Assembly (NCBI RefSeq): GCF_048128805.1
Contig: NC_136013.1
Location: 441,432 to 505,431 of the forward strand
Length of the DNA stretch: 64,000 nucleotides
Direction: 5' to 3'
DNA from: Centroberyx gerrardi
Taxonomy: Eukaryota > Chordata > Actinopteri > Beryciformes > Berycidae
Under the pieces are notes generated by a model. That model was not told the DNA's origin and made no database searches. It saw only the letters and a program-made list of their open reading frames with translations. A program made the translations under genes and the position numbers. This document shows, piece by piece, positions 34,261 through 56,360 of this stretch. Positions within the stretch are counted from its first letter, which is position 1. Each line of letters opens with the position of its first letter.

Positions 34261-36063
34261 TAGATGTTGGAGTCACTGCTGGAATTAAACTCCTCCTTTT
34301 TCATCTTCTTGTGTTTTGGAGTCAGGACTTTGATGATTCTCATCAGCAAGGAAGGCTTCTTCTTCTTCTTCTTGTGTGGAGGTTTCTCTCCAGACCGGCC
34401 CGCCGGCTCCTGGCTGCTCACGGCCGTCTCTCTGTGGAGCTTTACGCTCCTCTAGCTCTTGCCGGAGGGCCTCCTTCTCATCCCTCCTTCTCATCCCTCC
34501 TTCTCATCCCTCCTTCTCATCCCTCCTTCTCGTCCCTCCTCGTCCCTCCTTCTCGTCCTTCCTTCTCGTCCCTCCTTCTCATCCCTCCTTCTCGTCCCTC
34601 CTTCTCGTCCCTCCTTCTCGTCCCTCCTTCTCGTCCCTCCTTCTCGTCCCTCCTTCTCGTCCTTCCTTCTCGTCCCTCCTTCTCGTCCCTCCTTCTCGTC
34701 CTTCCTTCTCGTCCCTCCTTCTCGTCCTTCCTTCTCGTCCCTCCTTCTCGTCCTTCCTTCTCATCCCTCCTTCTCGTCCCTCCTTCTCGTCCCTCCTTCT
34801 CATCTCTCCTTCTCGTCTCTCCTTCTCGTCCCTCCTTCTCGTCCCTCCTTCTCGTCCCTCCTTCTCATCCCTCCTCGTCCCTCCTTCTCGTCCCTCCTTC
34901 TCGTCCCTCCTTCTCATCCCTCCTCGTCCCTCCTTCTCGTCCCTCCTTCTCGTCCCTCCTTCTCGTCCCTCCTTCTCATCCCTCCTCGTCCCTCCTTCTC
35001 GTCCTTCCTTCTCATCCCTCCTTCTCATCCCTCCTTCTCGTCCCTCCTTCTCATCCCTCCTTCTCATCCCTCCTCGTCCCTCCTTCTCATCCCTCCTTCT
35101 CGTCCCTCCTTCTCATCCCTCCTCGTCCCTCCTTCTCATCCCTCCTTCTCGTCCCTCCTCCTTGTCCCTCCTTCTCATCCCTCCTTCTCATCCCTCCTCG
35201 TCCCTCCTTCTCGTCCCTCCTTCTCGTCCTTCCTTCTCATCCCTCCTCATCCCTCCTTCTCGTCCCTCCTTCTCGTCCCTCCTTCTCATCCCTCCTTCTC
35301 GTCCCTCCTTCTCGTCCCTCCTTCTCGTCCCTCCTCGTCCCTCCTTCTCATCCCTCCTTCTCGTCCCTCCTCCTTGTCCCTCCTTCTCGTCCCTCCTTCT
35401 CGTCCCTCCTCCTTGTCCCTCCTTCTCGTCCCTCCTTCTCGTCCCTCCTCGTCCCTCCTTCTCGTCCCTCCTTCTCATCCCTCCTTCTCGTCCCTCCTTC
35501 TCGTCCCTCCTTCTCGTCCCTCCTTCTCGTCCCTCCTTCTCGTCCCTCCTTCTCGTCCCTCCTTCTCATCCCTCCTCGTCCCTCCTTCTCATCCCTCCTT
35601 CTCGTCCCTCCTTCTCGTCCCTCCTCGTCCCTCCTTCTCATCCCTCCTTCTCGTCCCTCCTTCTCGTCCCTCCTTCTCATCCCTCCTTCTCGTCCCTCCT
35701 TCTCGTCCCTCCTTCTCGTCCCTCCTTCTCGTCCCTCCTTCTCGTCCCTCTCTGCCTTGAGGTTGGTTTCGAGCTCCTGGGCACCGGAGGTCTTCTCTCT
35801 GTCGAGCATTTTCAGCTCCTCTACCTGCTGGCAGTGGGCCTCATTCTCCACTTCAGAGGCCTGGAGCTTCAGGGCCAGCTCTTGGTTGCTCACGGCCTTC
35901 TCTGAGATTTTCTTTGAGGTCCTGCATTCCTTCCTGGAGTGCGTCCCTCTCTGCCTCACAGGCCAGAGCGATTCCTGGACCTCCTCCAGTTCTTTATGGA
36001 CGGCCTCAATGTCCTCCTTGCAGGCCTCGAAGTTGGCCTGCTCCTGGATCCTTACAGTAGGGG
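34261..36063 (-). pseudogene. Coiled-coil coding relic split by a minisatellite
   Basis: Unrecognised family. From about 36053 the minus strand encodes IQEQANFEACKEDIEAVHKE then LEEVQESL, and later [20 protein letters not shown] and [20 protein letters not shown] up to KAERDEKE. Downstream of the array, at about 34474, it resumes [14 protein letters not shown], and in another frame ends in a basic tail with [20 protein letters not shown] and SSSDSNI before a stop. At least two frame changes are visible (near 35960 and 34425), so it cannot be translated intact. It has no visible start or introns, which fits a decayed terminal exon or retrocopy. Confidence 0.55.
34466..35752. repeat. Minisatellite of CCTTCTCGTCC units
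   Basis: About 1.29 kb of 13-bp units (CTCCTTCTCGTCC or CTCCTTCTCATCC, some shortened to CTCCTCGTCC). All three plus frames stay open for hundreds of codons because the 13-bp unit rotates frames and lacks stop triplets. These are not genes. Confidence 0.93.
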
Positions 36064-36184
36064 ATGAAGGGTGGTTGCTATGGTTACAGTAGGGGATGAA
36101 GGGTGGTTGCTATGATTACAGTAGGGGATGAAGGGTGGTTGCTATGGTTACAGTAGGGGATGAAGGGTGGTTGCTATGGTTAAG
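36049..36184. repeat. 32-bp tandem repeat related to the jmjd7 intron array
   Basis: Four units of GGTTACAGTAGGGGATGAAG plus GGTGGTTGCTAT, the same family as the array at 38858-39192. Confidence 0.85.
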
Positions 36185-36637
36185 ATAAACATCATTTCTC
36201 TCATTATTCTGTCGCACGGTGGCAACTGAGTAATCTGGTAAAATTATCAATTATGATAATCAATAATTTTTTTGTCTGCAGACTGAAGTGTGTGATGGTT
36301 TATTGTAGTTTACAACAGTAGGTCGAGGTCAGCTCACACACACATGGTGGCAAAAAGATGAATTGCGAGTTCAATAAATATGATAACCAGAAAATGTACT
36401 AATAAAATAGAGCAAAACAAAAACAAGGCTGGATGGATGCTCAACACAGTCAGACTGATAAAATGAAATACATTTACCTGCAGGTGGCTGCTTGTAATTT
36501 CTTAACGTGATTCTAATTATGATTTTATCATATTAATGCACTTCTGATGCTGACAGATAAACATCACAGCAAAATGTTTCCTGGTTTCCTTCTATCAGAG
36601 GATGTCGGCTTTACTTTTCTCCTGACTCGACGCAGAA

Positions 36638-41921
<5,284 letters not shown>

Positions 41922-42081
41922 GATTCCAACATTCTTCTGTGAAACCTGCAATTATCGATCAGTATTGATCAGTCACAGTGTCGGCTGACGTTATTACAAG
42001 ATAATCTATATTTCAAACATGAACGCTCGTATTTGAAATCTGTCAGCCTTCATGCTGCCATGCTGCTTTGTTTACAACTAA

Positions 42082-42093
42082 TGCGCATGCGCA
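42082..42093. promoter_or_regulatory. NRF1 palindrome upstream of jmjd7
   Basis: TGCGCATGCGCA is a perfect NRF1 consensus about 160 bp upstream of the jmjd7 start codon, typical of TATA-less housekeeping promoters. Confidence 0.6.
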
Positions 42094-42182
42094 GGGCTTC
42101 TGCTTCGGCTCTGTTCGGTGAGGTTTTGGGTCAGGATGTCTCCCCCTGCAGGCTGGAGGACCAACTGCACAAACACACACCT

Positions 42183-42270
42183 AACATGAGATAAGATAAG
42201 ATAAGATAGCACTTTATTGATCCTCTTGGGGAAATTCAACTGACACTAATAACGATAACAATCACAACAA
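42183..42270 (+). mobile_element. LINE-tail-like repeat (CTTTATTGATCC)
   Basis: AGATAAGATAAGATAGCACT then TTATTGATCCTCTTGGGGAA, a common fish L2-type tail. Related short pieces occur near 40217, 48290 and 49452. Confidence 0.5.
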
Positions 42271-42484
42271 TAATAATAATATTTTGGGGTATCAGTAGCC
42301 TGCAGTTTAGAGGAGTGGGCTTGGACAGGTTGCTGGTTCAAATCCCTGGACTGACTGAGGAAAATCTAGATGGAAAGTTTATTTTTATTGAATCTTTATT
42401 TTTCCAGGAAGTCCCACTGAGATCCAGTTTGTCTCCAGAAGAGAGACAGAGATCTCAACAGACAGCAGAGTGACGGACATGAAG

Positions 42485-44240
42485 CCATGAGGTGGAAAAC
42501 ATGTGGATGAGATGATTACAGGGTACAAGAACAAACAGACAGCTCAGGATGTGGACCTCTCTCTTCCAGATAAGTTGAATGAATTCTATTGCAGATTTGA
42601 TTTGCAGTCAGATGAACTCGGAGCAGTAGATAGAGCAGAGCCTGCAGAGCCTCCTTGGTTAAAGAGCACGAGGTTAAAACTCAACAACACAGCAGGAGGG
42701 CAGCAGGGCAGACCATGTGTCCGCATTCACTTTAAGGTTCTGCGCCCACCAACTTGCTTCTGTTTTCACAGATATTTTTGACTGGTCTCTTAGGCTATCC
42801 AAAGTCCCTGCATGTTTTAAATCTGCTGTTGTCATCCCTGGACCCAAGAAGTCTAATGCTGTCAGTCTGAATGATGACAGGCCTGCTGCTCTGACTTCTG
42901 TTGTTATGAAGGTGTTTGAGCGACTGGTCTGTAACCATTTATCCCGTGTTGAGATGGACATGTTTCAGTTTGCTAACAGGTCTGAGGATGCTGTGTCTCC
43001 TGTATCCTGCAGCACCTGGAGGCCCCCGCCACCTATGTAAGAGTTATTGATTTTAGTTCAGCGTTTAATACCATCGTGCCCCTTAAACTATATGATAAAC
43101 TTCAGGTGCTGGGAATTAATCAGTCTATGCAACTGGATTTTAGATTTTCTGTCAGATAGGAAGCAGGTGGTTAAGATAGGTAACATGTTCTCCAGGCCTA
43201 TGACCCTCAACACTGGGGCCCCTCAGGGCTGTGTTCTCTCACCTCTGCTGTACTCACTATATACCAGTGATCCCATTCTGAATCTGTGCGGATTTTTAAA
43301 TATGCAGATGACACACCAGTGGCAGGCATGATAAGGAGCGGTGATGAATCAGCCTACAGGGCTGAGATGGGGGTCTAGTGGAGCGGTGTAGGGCAAACAA
43401 CCTGCTTTTAAACATCGCTAAGACAAAAGAAATGGTAATTGACGTCCGGAGGGGTGAGGCGGTCCTCCCTCCACTGGTCATCAATGACCAGATAGTGGAG
43501 AGGGTTGACACTTTTAAATTCCTTGGCACCACCGTATGCCACACTCTGAAGTGGGAAGTCTACACCAGCCACATAATTAACAAGGCCCACCGGAGGCTTC
43601 ACTTTCTGCACCAGGTTAAAAAGTTTGGCGTGACTGGGGAGGCGATGCTGCACTTCTACAGATCTGTGGAGAGTCCTCGTCTTCTCAGTCACAGCGTGGC
43701 AACACACCCGGCCTGAGAGGGGACAGTTAGGAAGAGTTGTGCGCACAGCGTCTAACATCATTGGCTGTGACCTTCCCTGTGTGTCCTCCATATATGTATA
43801 CATACATACCGTACACGTATCAGACGCAAGACGCAGAAGGTGATGGCCGACCCCTCTCACCCGGCCAGCTCCCTCTTCAAACCCCTCCCCTCCGGAGGGA
43901 GATTACAGAGTTTCAGGTGCAGGACATCCCGCCTCAGGACAGCACGTATCCTGAGGCTGGTCCATACTCTGACGCACAAGCACCTGCAGTAGAGCAAGCA
44001 TCAGCCACCATGCACTAAAGTAGGTAGGTAGCAGCACAAAGCACTTTAGGACTTTATCATATTATGTATGTTTGAATGTATAAATGTGATAACTGTTTTT
44101 GCTGTTCTTATTTTATATATTTTATTTACTTATGTGTGTGGGGTTTTTTTGTCTGTTCTTAAGAGCTGCACTGAGGCAAATTCCTATCAGCTGTGTTGAC
44201 ATTTGAACTGAGTTCAGTCAAAACCCCCTGGAGAAACACT
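42485..44240 (+). mobile_element. Degenerate L2/Rex1-type LINE, reverse transcriptase region
   Basis: 5'-truncated and frameshifted. Pieces in different frames include DLSLPDKLNEFYCRFD (42557), VPACFKSAVVIPGPKK (42800), [20 protein letters not shown] (43209), the catalytic FKYADDT (about 43292), LLLNIAKTKEMVIDVRR (43402) and LPSGGR near 43888 at the end of the ORF2 C-terminus. These are in the order of a non-LTR reverse transcriptase. Frame breaks and missing blocks show it is dead. The L2/Rex1 name is from motif wording only. Confidence 0.8.
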
Positions 44241-44626
44241 GGTTCAATAAAATCAAAAATTAATTATTATAATGAACCTTATTTTTATAGCACTTTTGAA
44301 AACTGAGTTTGCAAAGTAGGCTTCTTTAACAATGAAACAAAATCATACATCCAATTTATAAAACAAATTTAAAAAAAAGTCAAACAGGAACAGCGCAGCA
44401 TTGTCATATAAATACAGTTCAAATTTCACAGAGTAATAAAAAAACAGTAAAAGTAAAAATAAATACAGAAAATGTGAATGTCATTAGAAATCAAGTGAAA
44501 CAGATCAGAGATTGAATCCGTGACTCAGAAGTGGATCCTGAGACTCAGCCTGCAGGATCACAGCTGGATCCAATCCAGACTGATCAGGGAACAGAGCGGA
44601 GCTGAAACTCTGATCGATCGATCATC

Positions 44627-49820
<5,194 letters not shown>

Positions 49821-49925
49821 GGAGGACGGCTGCAGCTTCTTCTGTCTGTCTATGTGAATATATAAATATATATCTATGTGTTTTATTTTGTTGGATGGAG
49901 TCCAAACTGAACTATCCTGAGAGGA

Positions 49926-49931
49926 AATAAA
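49926..49931 (+). terminator. Polyadenylation signal of tbpl2
   Basis: AATAAA 106 bases after the tbpl2 stop codon. Confidence 0.6.
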
Positions 49932-50979
49932 GGTTAAAGTTTTCCATATCACTGTGCAGCGGGGTGGAAACTGGTGTGTAGAATTAGACAAAATCTTCAT
50001 TTATTATCTGAAAAAAGACATTTGCTGTTTTGAGCTGTGACTGTAGTTTCTTCTTGGACCGATCAGAGTCAAGCTGATGCTGAACGCAGCGGTGAGAGGC
50101 TTCATTTAACTAAGTATCAGATTTTGACACATGGGTGAGAGAACAAATGATTTTCCACTGGGAAATGCTGCATTCAAGTCCTGTGGGAATAACCATCAGT
50201 ACGACTTGGCGGTTAAAAGCAGACTGGGACACGTTTGAAGCGGAAAGACGCCATGATTGTAGTTTTCTGCTCCTGCTCAGCTTTTCCCCACTTTAACACA
50301 TGAACTAATGCTGATTTCTCATTGCTACAACTTCGAAGCTTATCCAAATACATTTTATTTATGAATTTATAATCAAAACAATTTACCAAAAAACGCGCTC
50401 AACCCTCAGTTGGATTTTTCAGTTATTAATGTGTAACGAAATACTCCAGGACAGCACTCCAATTAATTTATATTCTTCAGTGTGCTTTTTAGGCAAACAA
50501 ACTGAACCAGTCACTCGCAGGTGACTCTTATTGGTAACCAGGCTGACGCCGCAGCTTCCAAAGCCGACATCGGTGTCGGCAGGTGTTTTTATGTAGGAAA
50601 ATCAAATTGACCGTCTTTCTCGTGGGACCTGAATGCATCATAAAACTGCAGCGTGTTTTTGACTCTGCCCACAACTTTTGCGTCATTACATAAACAAACG
50701 CTGTCACGTGATCAGGGAAAACAGGAAGCGCACTGGCGCAGTCACCGTCCGTTCACCAAAACAAAAACAAGCCTATTTCAAGCTGTGTTTTTTCCTAAAT
50801 TAACTTTTTAAAAATGATGACAGCGATCTCGCGCAGAACATAACAACCGTAATATCAACATGAAAAGGTAGAAAACGCGGAGTCTGGCAGCTAGTTCGTG
50901 CTAGCTAAATTTGCTTAGTAAGTCTGAGCTAACGTTAGCCTAGCTGGTTAGCTTAGCAGGGAGCTAGCTTAGCTGATCC
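49932..50979. other. tbpl2-atg14 intergenic region
   Basis: About 1 kb with no coding frame. It contains a CLEAR-like motif at 50703 and TAGCTAGC-type clusters just before the atg14 start. Confidence 0.6.
50703..50712 (+). promoter_or_regulatory. CLEAR-like E-box upstream of atg14
   Basis: GTCACGTGAT differs by one base from the CLEAR consensus GTCACGTGAC bound by TFEB/TFE3. It lies about 270 bp upstream of the start codon and is followed by ETS-like AGGAAGC. TFEB control is inferred. Confidence 0.5.
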
Positions 50980-53900
50980 ATGGCGTCCGCAGCAGGAGTC
51001 TCGCCAGGCGGCCCGGACCAGGGCGCTTCCTCCGGCTCCCAGGTCGGGGGGAGGCCGCCTCTCCGCCCCCATCACTTCCACACCACGACCCCCGCCCCGG
51101 GCTGTGTGATGGTGGAGTCGGTGGACGACGCGGAGGGTCTGTACGTGGCGGTGGAGCGGTGTCCCCTCTGCAGCACCGCCCGCCGGAGGCTGACCTGTGC
51201 CCGCTGCGTCCAGGCCGGAGACTTTGTGTACTTCGATGGAAGGAACCCAGGAAGGTGCGCTTGGTGTTCAGGAGTGAAGTCAACCGATCCCCCCCCTCCA
51301 CTCTCTTTATGATCCCCGGTACGCACCATTCTCCCTGGTATTAGGAGAACGGTGCGCTAAACTCAATGCTCAAATCTGGCATTTTAAAGTCGCCCTGCTT
51401 GTCGGCAGACGTACACACCACCTAACATATTACTCAATATCTTTTGTGAAAAATTTGGAGCTTCTTTTTAATTCGGCGCACACGTAGTCCACCACGCAGC
51501 ATTCATTCCAATAAAATTTTAACTTTTAACATTTGTTCACTCTGCTCGCTGCCGCCCACTGCGGTTTGTTTTTGGTGGAAAAATGATGGTGTCAATAACA
51601 GGTGTAGCAGTACTATTTTGTTGAAATAAGTGCTGCAAGGTGGATTGTATATTTGCCGAATCGATGAATGGTTCGTAATGATTTAGAAAAGGTCTTGCAT
51701 GTTATTTTAAGAGGTGTTTAGCTTTGCCAGTAACCAAGGCGTTGTTAAATCGTGGAATTATTTAATAGAATTTGGCCTTATGAGACGTATCGGGGTTATC
51801 ACCACCGTCTGACTCCGTAACTGACAAAAACGGTTTTATTGTTTAAACTGTTTTTGTCAAAAATTCACAGATTGAAAATGAATATACAAATCAGTCAAAC
51901 ACAGGTTCATACTACAGTTATTTATAGCAGTCGACAGTCACCAGCACAACAACCACACCATGTTAGCCGGCTAGGCTAGTTAGCAGCTAATGCTGCACTG
52001 TACAACTTCAGCTGTTTGAAGCCGCTGTTTTTAGCTACGCAGTTAGCGGCTTGTTAGCGCGTTCTGGCATTCTGGTCTCCAAGCTGCAGTTTTCCAGTTT
52101 GTTTACAGCCGGTTGGACATTAATCTGCCCAGCAGGACACAAGCAGGCTGCTGTTAGCTTCACACTGTTAGCTTCACACTGCTGACCGGTCTATATATGG
52201 GTTGGACTGGCTAACTTGGTGTTATTTAGCTACTTTGCATGCTGCTGCTAGCTGCCCAGCTACAGTTACACCACACATGAAACCTAAAATAACTCCTCAT
52301 GGTATTCACGGTTAGGTGGCTGGTCGTGCAGTGTTTCTCAAACTGGGGTCCAGGGACCACCAGGGGTCTTGATGAAGGTTCCAGGAGGTCAACAGCAAAA
52401 TTAGGAATGTTTTAATTTAACTAGCATTGCATTCACTTGAAGCTTTCACAAAGAGAGAATATATAGACTATTCTGACTGGAGGTTTCAGACAACCAAACC
52501 TTCATCAGATGAGACTGTGGTTTAAAACTTATCTATCATGAAAAAGTTTGGTAACCCCGGCTGTTATCACTGTCCTCTTTCAATGTGTTTATCTCATATC
52601 TGCTGAGGTTTACTGTAACTAGGTGTAGTCTGTTATGAGCCGAATTCCTCTCAGCCGTGGGACTTGTTCAGCCAGATTCCCTGACACCATTTAATAGAGC
52701 TGATCAATTAATACATTTATTATTTTGTCTCTACAGATACATTGAAAAGTTGGAGAGGCTGAAAAAGCTGAGGGAGGAAAAGGAGCAGCTTCAACAGAGG
52801 TAAAAAAACAAAACATAAAATAAATTTGGTGACAGTTTGTTGTACAGTCGAACCGGCCAGACTGAGGCGGTTTACAGTAGAATTTAATGAAGATGTGACG
52901 ATGTTGGGGACGGATATAGAAATTAAAAATAATAAAATCTGCACACTCCTTAGCAACAATGCCCACAAACAGATTTAATTGAACAAACTGCCCATATCCA
53001 CTGTCACAACAAAGACAAACTCTGTAAGACTGATGTTTATTTTATGTTTATTTGTATTATTTTAACTGTGTTCTCTCCACAGAGTGATCCAGTCCATGGA
53101 CAGGAAGCTGCAGGCGGATCAGATGGCGAGTTAACCTCCGTTAACCTGACATCACACCTCCTTTTATTATATTCAGTCCCTATGAAGCAGCTGAAGAAGG
53201 GGTTTATCCCTTATTTCTGTCTGACACACATGAAGGAAACCTAATCAGTGGAACCCAAAGTGTTTTAATAACAGTTAAAACCAGGTCAGGCTCATGAGGA
53301 AGAAGCCAGTGACAGAAACAACAGAATACTACCTCATTGGTTTGTACTCGGTTACTGTAAAACACATCAAGGTCTTTTCTCCTCATATCTGTTTAATGCT
53401 CTCATCACAGCTCAGGCTTGCAGATGTATATTTTTATAATCTGACTGGAGTATTGTCCTTCTTGTTCCCTGTGCTGTCATGTTAATAGATTTAGATCAAA
53501 GTGAATAAAGTGAAACATGTTGTTTCTCCCAGAAATGGAAGATCATGTCGTGTAAGATGAAGATCGAGCAGCTGAAGGAGGCGATAACCTGGGGCAACGA
53601 GGAGGTGAAGAGCGGTGAGTCGGTTCGTCAGTCAGTGAGTGAGTTAGTGAGTTAATGAGTGAGTTAGTCAGTGAGTGAGTGAGTTATTGAGTTAGTGAGT
53701 TAGTTATTGAGTTGGTGAGTGAGTTAGTTATTGAGTCGGTGGGTGAGTGAGTGAGTTAGTTATTGAGTGAGTGCATTAGTGAGTTAGTTATTGAGTGAGT
53801 TAGTTGGTGAGTGAGTGAGTGAGTTAGTTATTGAGTCGGTGAGTGAGTGAGTTAGTTAGTTATTGAGTGAGTTAGTTATTGAGTGAGTGCATTAGTGAGT

Positions 53901-56327
53901 TAGTTATTGAGTGAGTTAGTGAGTTAGTTATTGAGTGAGTTAGTTATTGAGTGAGTTAGTGAGTTAGTTATTGAGTGAGTTAGTGAGTTAGTTATTGAGT
54001 GAGTTAGTTATTGAGTGAGTTAGTTATTGAGTGAGTTAGTTATTGAGTGAGTTAGTGAGTTAGTTATTGAGTGAGTTAGTGAGTTAGTTATTGAGTGAGT
54101 TAGTTATTGAGTGAGTTAGTTATTGAGTGAGTTAGTGAGTTAGTTATTGAGTGAGTTAGTTATTGAGTGAGTTAGTGAGTTAGTTATTGAGTGAGTTAGT
54201 GAGTTAGTTATTGAGTGAGTTAGTGAGTTAGTTATTGAGTGAGTGAGTGAGTTAGTTATTGAGTGAGTGAGTGAGTTAGTTATTGAGTGAGTGAGTGAGT
54301 TAGTTATTGAGTGAGTGAGTGAGTTAGTTATTGAGTGAGTGAGTGAGTTAGTTATTGAGTGAGTGAGTGAGTTAGTTATTGAGTGAGTGAGTGAGTTAGT
54401 TATTGAGTGAGTTAATGAGTGAGTCAGGGATTAAACCTGTGATTTTTGGTCATCCAACCAGCCACACAGTCACATCCCTGTGTATCAAACAGCTCATCCT
54501 CCTCCTCCCCCCCCCCCCCCCCCCCCCCTCCCCCCCCCTCAGATAAAGACCTCCTCCTGCGCTCTCAGGAGGAGAGCCAGCGGCTGCAGCGTCGGGCCGG
54601 ACGCCACCAGGAGAAACGGGACAAGATCGAGCGCCACAACCGGCGTCTGGGCGAGCTGCTGGAGCGGCGCGGGCGCGAGCTGCAGGGCCGGCTGGGCCAG
54701 CTGGCCGCGCTGCGCCGCCAACACATCCTGGAGCTCACCACACACATCTTCCCCACACAGGAGGAGAAGCAGGGCAGCAGGTGCACACACACACACACAC
54801 ACACGCACACACACACACACACCGGCTTCAGTTAACATTTAGCAGATTCAAGGACTAAAAATCAAAATTCAACCATGGATTGACTTAAATTAGTCAAATA
54901 TGGGCGTCCTGGTGGATCAGCGGTCTGAGGCGCGGTCCATGTAACTGCAGCGTCTCAGGTTATCCAAAATAATGCCAAAATACCCCAAAAACCAATCCAT
55001 AAATACGACCTGCCCACTGGGAAAAGATCATGTCAGCCTCCTAGAGGTTGCTGTGATATGTGGGAAGTGCGTCAACACAAGCGGCGACACTGAAGCGAAT
55101 CCACTGATGTCAGCAGTCCAACGTGATAAAAATCTAAGTGATCAGTTATTCTCACAGTAACAGTCAAGTCTATTGACAGAAAGCAAGTCAAATCTGCTGC
55201 AGTTTGTTATGGTTGATTTGAAATGAAAGAATAAATAAAATAAAACTGATGTTGGATGCGGGCGATCCAGCGAGTCGAACATGTGAACGCTCCAAGTCGT
55301 CCCGTTCTTTCCCTCCTGATGTGATGTGAACGCAGCGTTAGTCCTGCAGCCGTTTATACAATCCCCCCCCCCCCTGCCCCTGCGTCTGTCCGTCAGAGAC
55401 CCTGCGGACGTGGTGGCGGAGTGCGACCCGGCGCTGACCTCCAGCACGGTGAGCGAGCTGGCGGAGGCGCGGCGCACCACCTACCTGTCCGGACGCTGGA
55501 TCTGGGACGACCAGAACGGAGAGACCAGCATCAGCATCACCGGGCCGCCCGTCACGCTGCCTAGCAACGGAGACTGCTCCGCCTACTACAGCTGGGTGGA
55601 GGAGAAGAGCACCAATCAGGGGCCAGGTGAGAAACGTGTTAAAACCCTTCACTTCTCGTAGGGTCATTAGTTGTGTTGTCTGTGACCTCTGACCTCTGAC
55701 CTCCTCCCTCCCTCGCAGAGTTGGACCACATTAACCCCGCCCACACCATCAGCGCGGCGCTCTGCTACGCCACGCAGCTCGCCAACATCCTGTCCCACAT
55801 CCTGGACGTCAACCTGCCCAAGAAGCTCTGCAACAGGTAGGAGGACTGACCGAGTCCCAAGTCAGTCTCAAGTCAAGTCCCAAGTCTAAATGTAGAACAG
55901 CAAGTCAAGTCAGAACAAATCAAGAGTCCAGTATCAATTTAATATCTTAAAGAAAACTAAATATCTAGGACTCAATGCAATATGGTTTTAATAGGATAAA
56001 AACTTGGTAAGAGCATCATGAGTTTGATTTCTATAATCAGTTTCAACTTCAATAAATTCAATCATTCCATACAAATTCAGAAAACAGAATTTAAATTCAG
56101 TCGTCTGGCCTGCTATTGGCCCGTTATCGGCGACCTGTGGATCACTAGGAAAACGACTCAAAATCCACTTGAGGTTTTGAGAGTAAAACAAGATGGCCGC
56201 CTCCTGACACGCTGCCTGTTTGGTCCTCAGTGAGTTCTGTGGAGAGAATCTGAGCCGGTATCGCTTCACCAGAGCGCTGAGCAAACTGAACACCAACATC
56301 CTGCACCTCTGCTTCTCCCAGGTACAG

Positions 56328-56360
<33 letters not shown>

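Noticed and set aside
34236-36092. A 618-codon plus-strand frame and several overlapping frames of 400-500 codons
   Set aside because: They are read through a 13-bp minisatellite lacking stop triplets; all frames give the same Pro/Ser/Leu repeat and no domain or splice structure.
42503-44018. Functional reverse transcriptase gene
   Set aside because: The catalytic motif survives but the reading frame is broken several times and the 5' part is missing.
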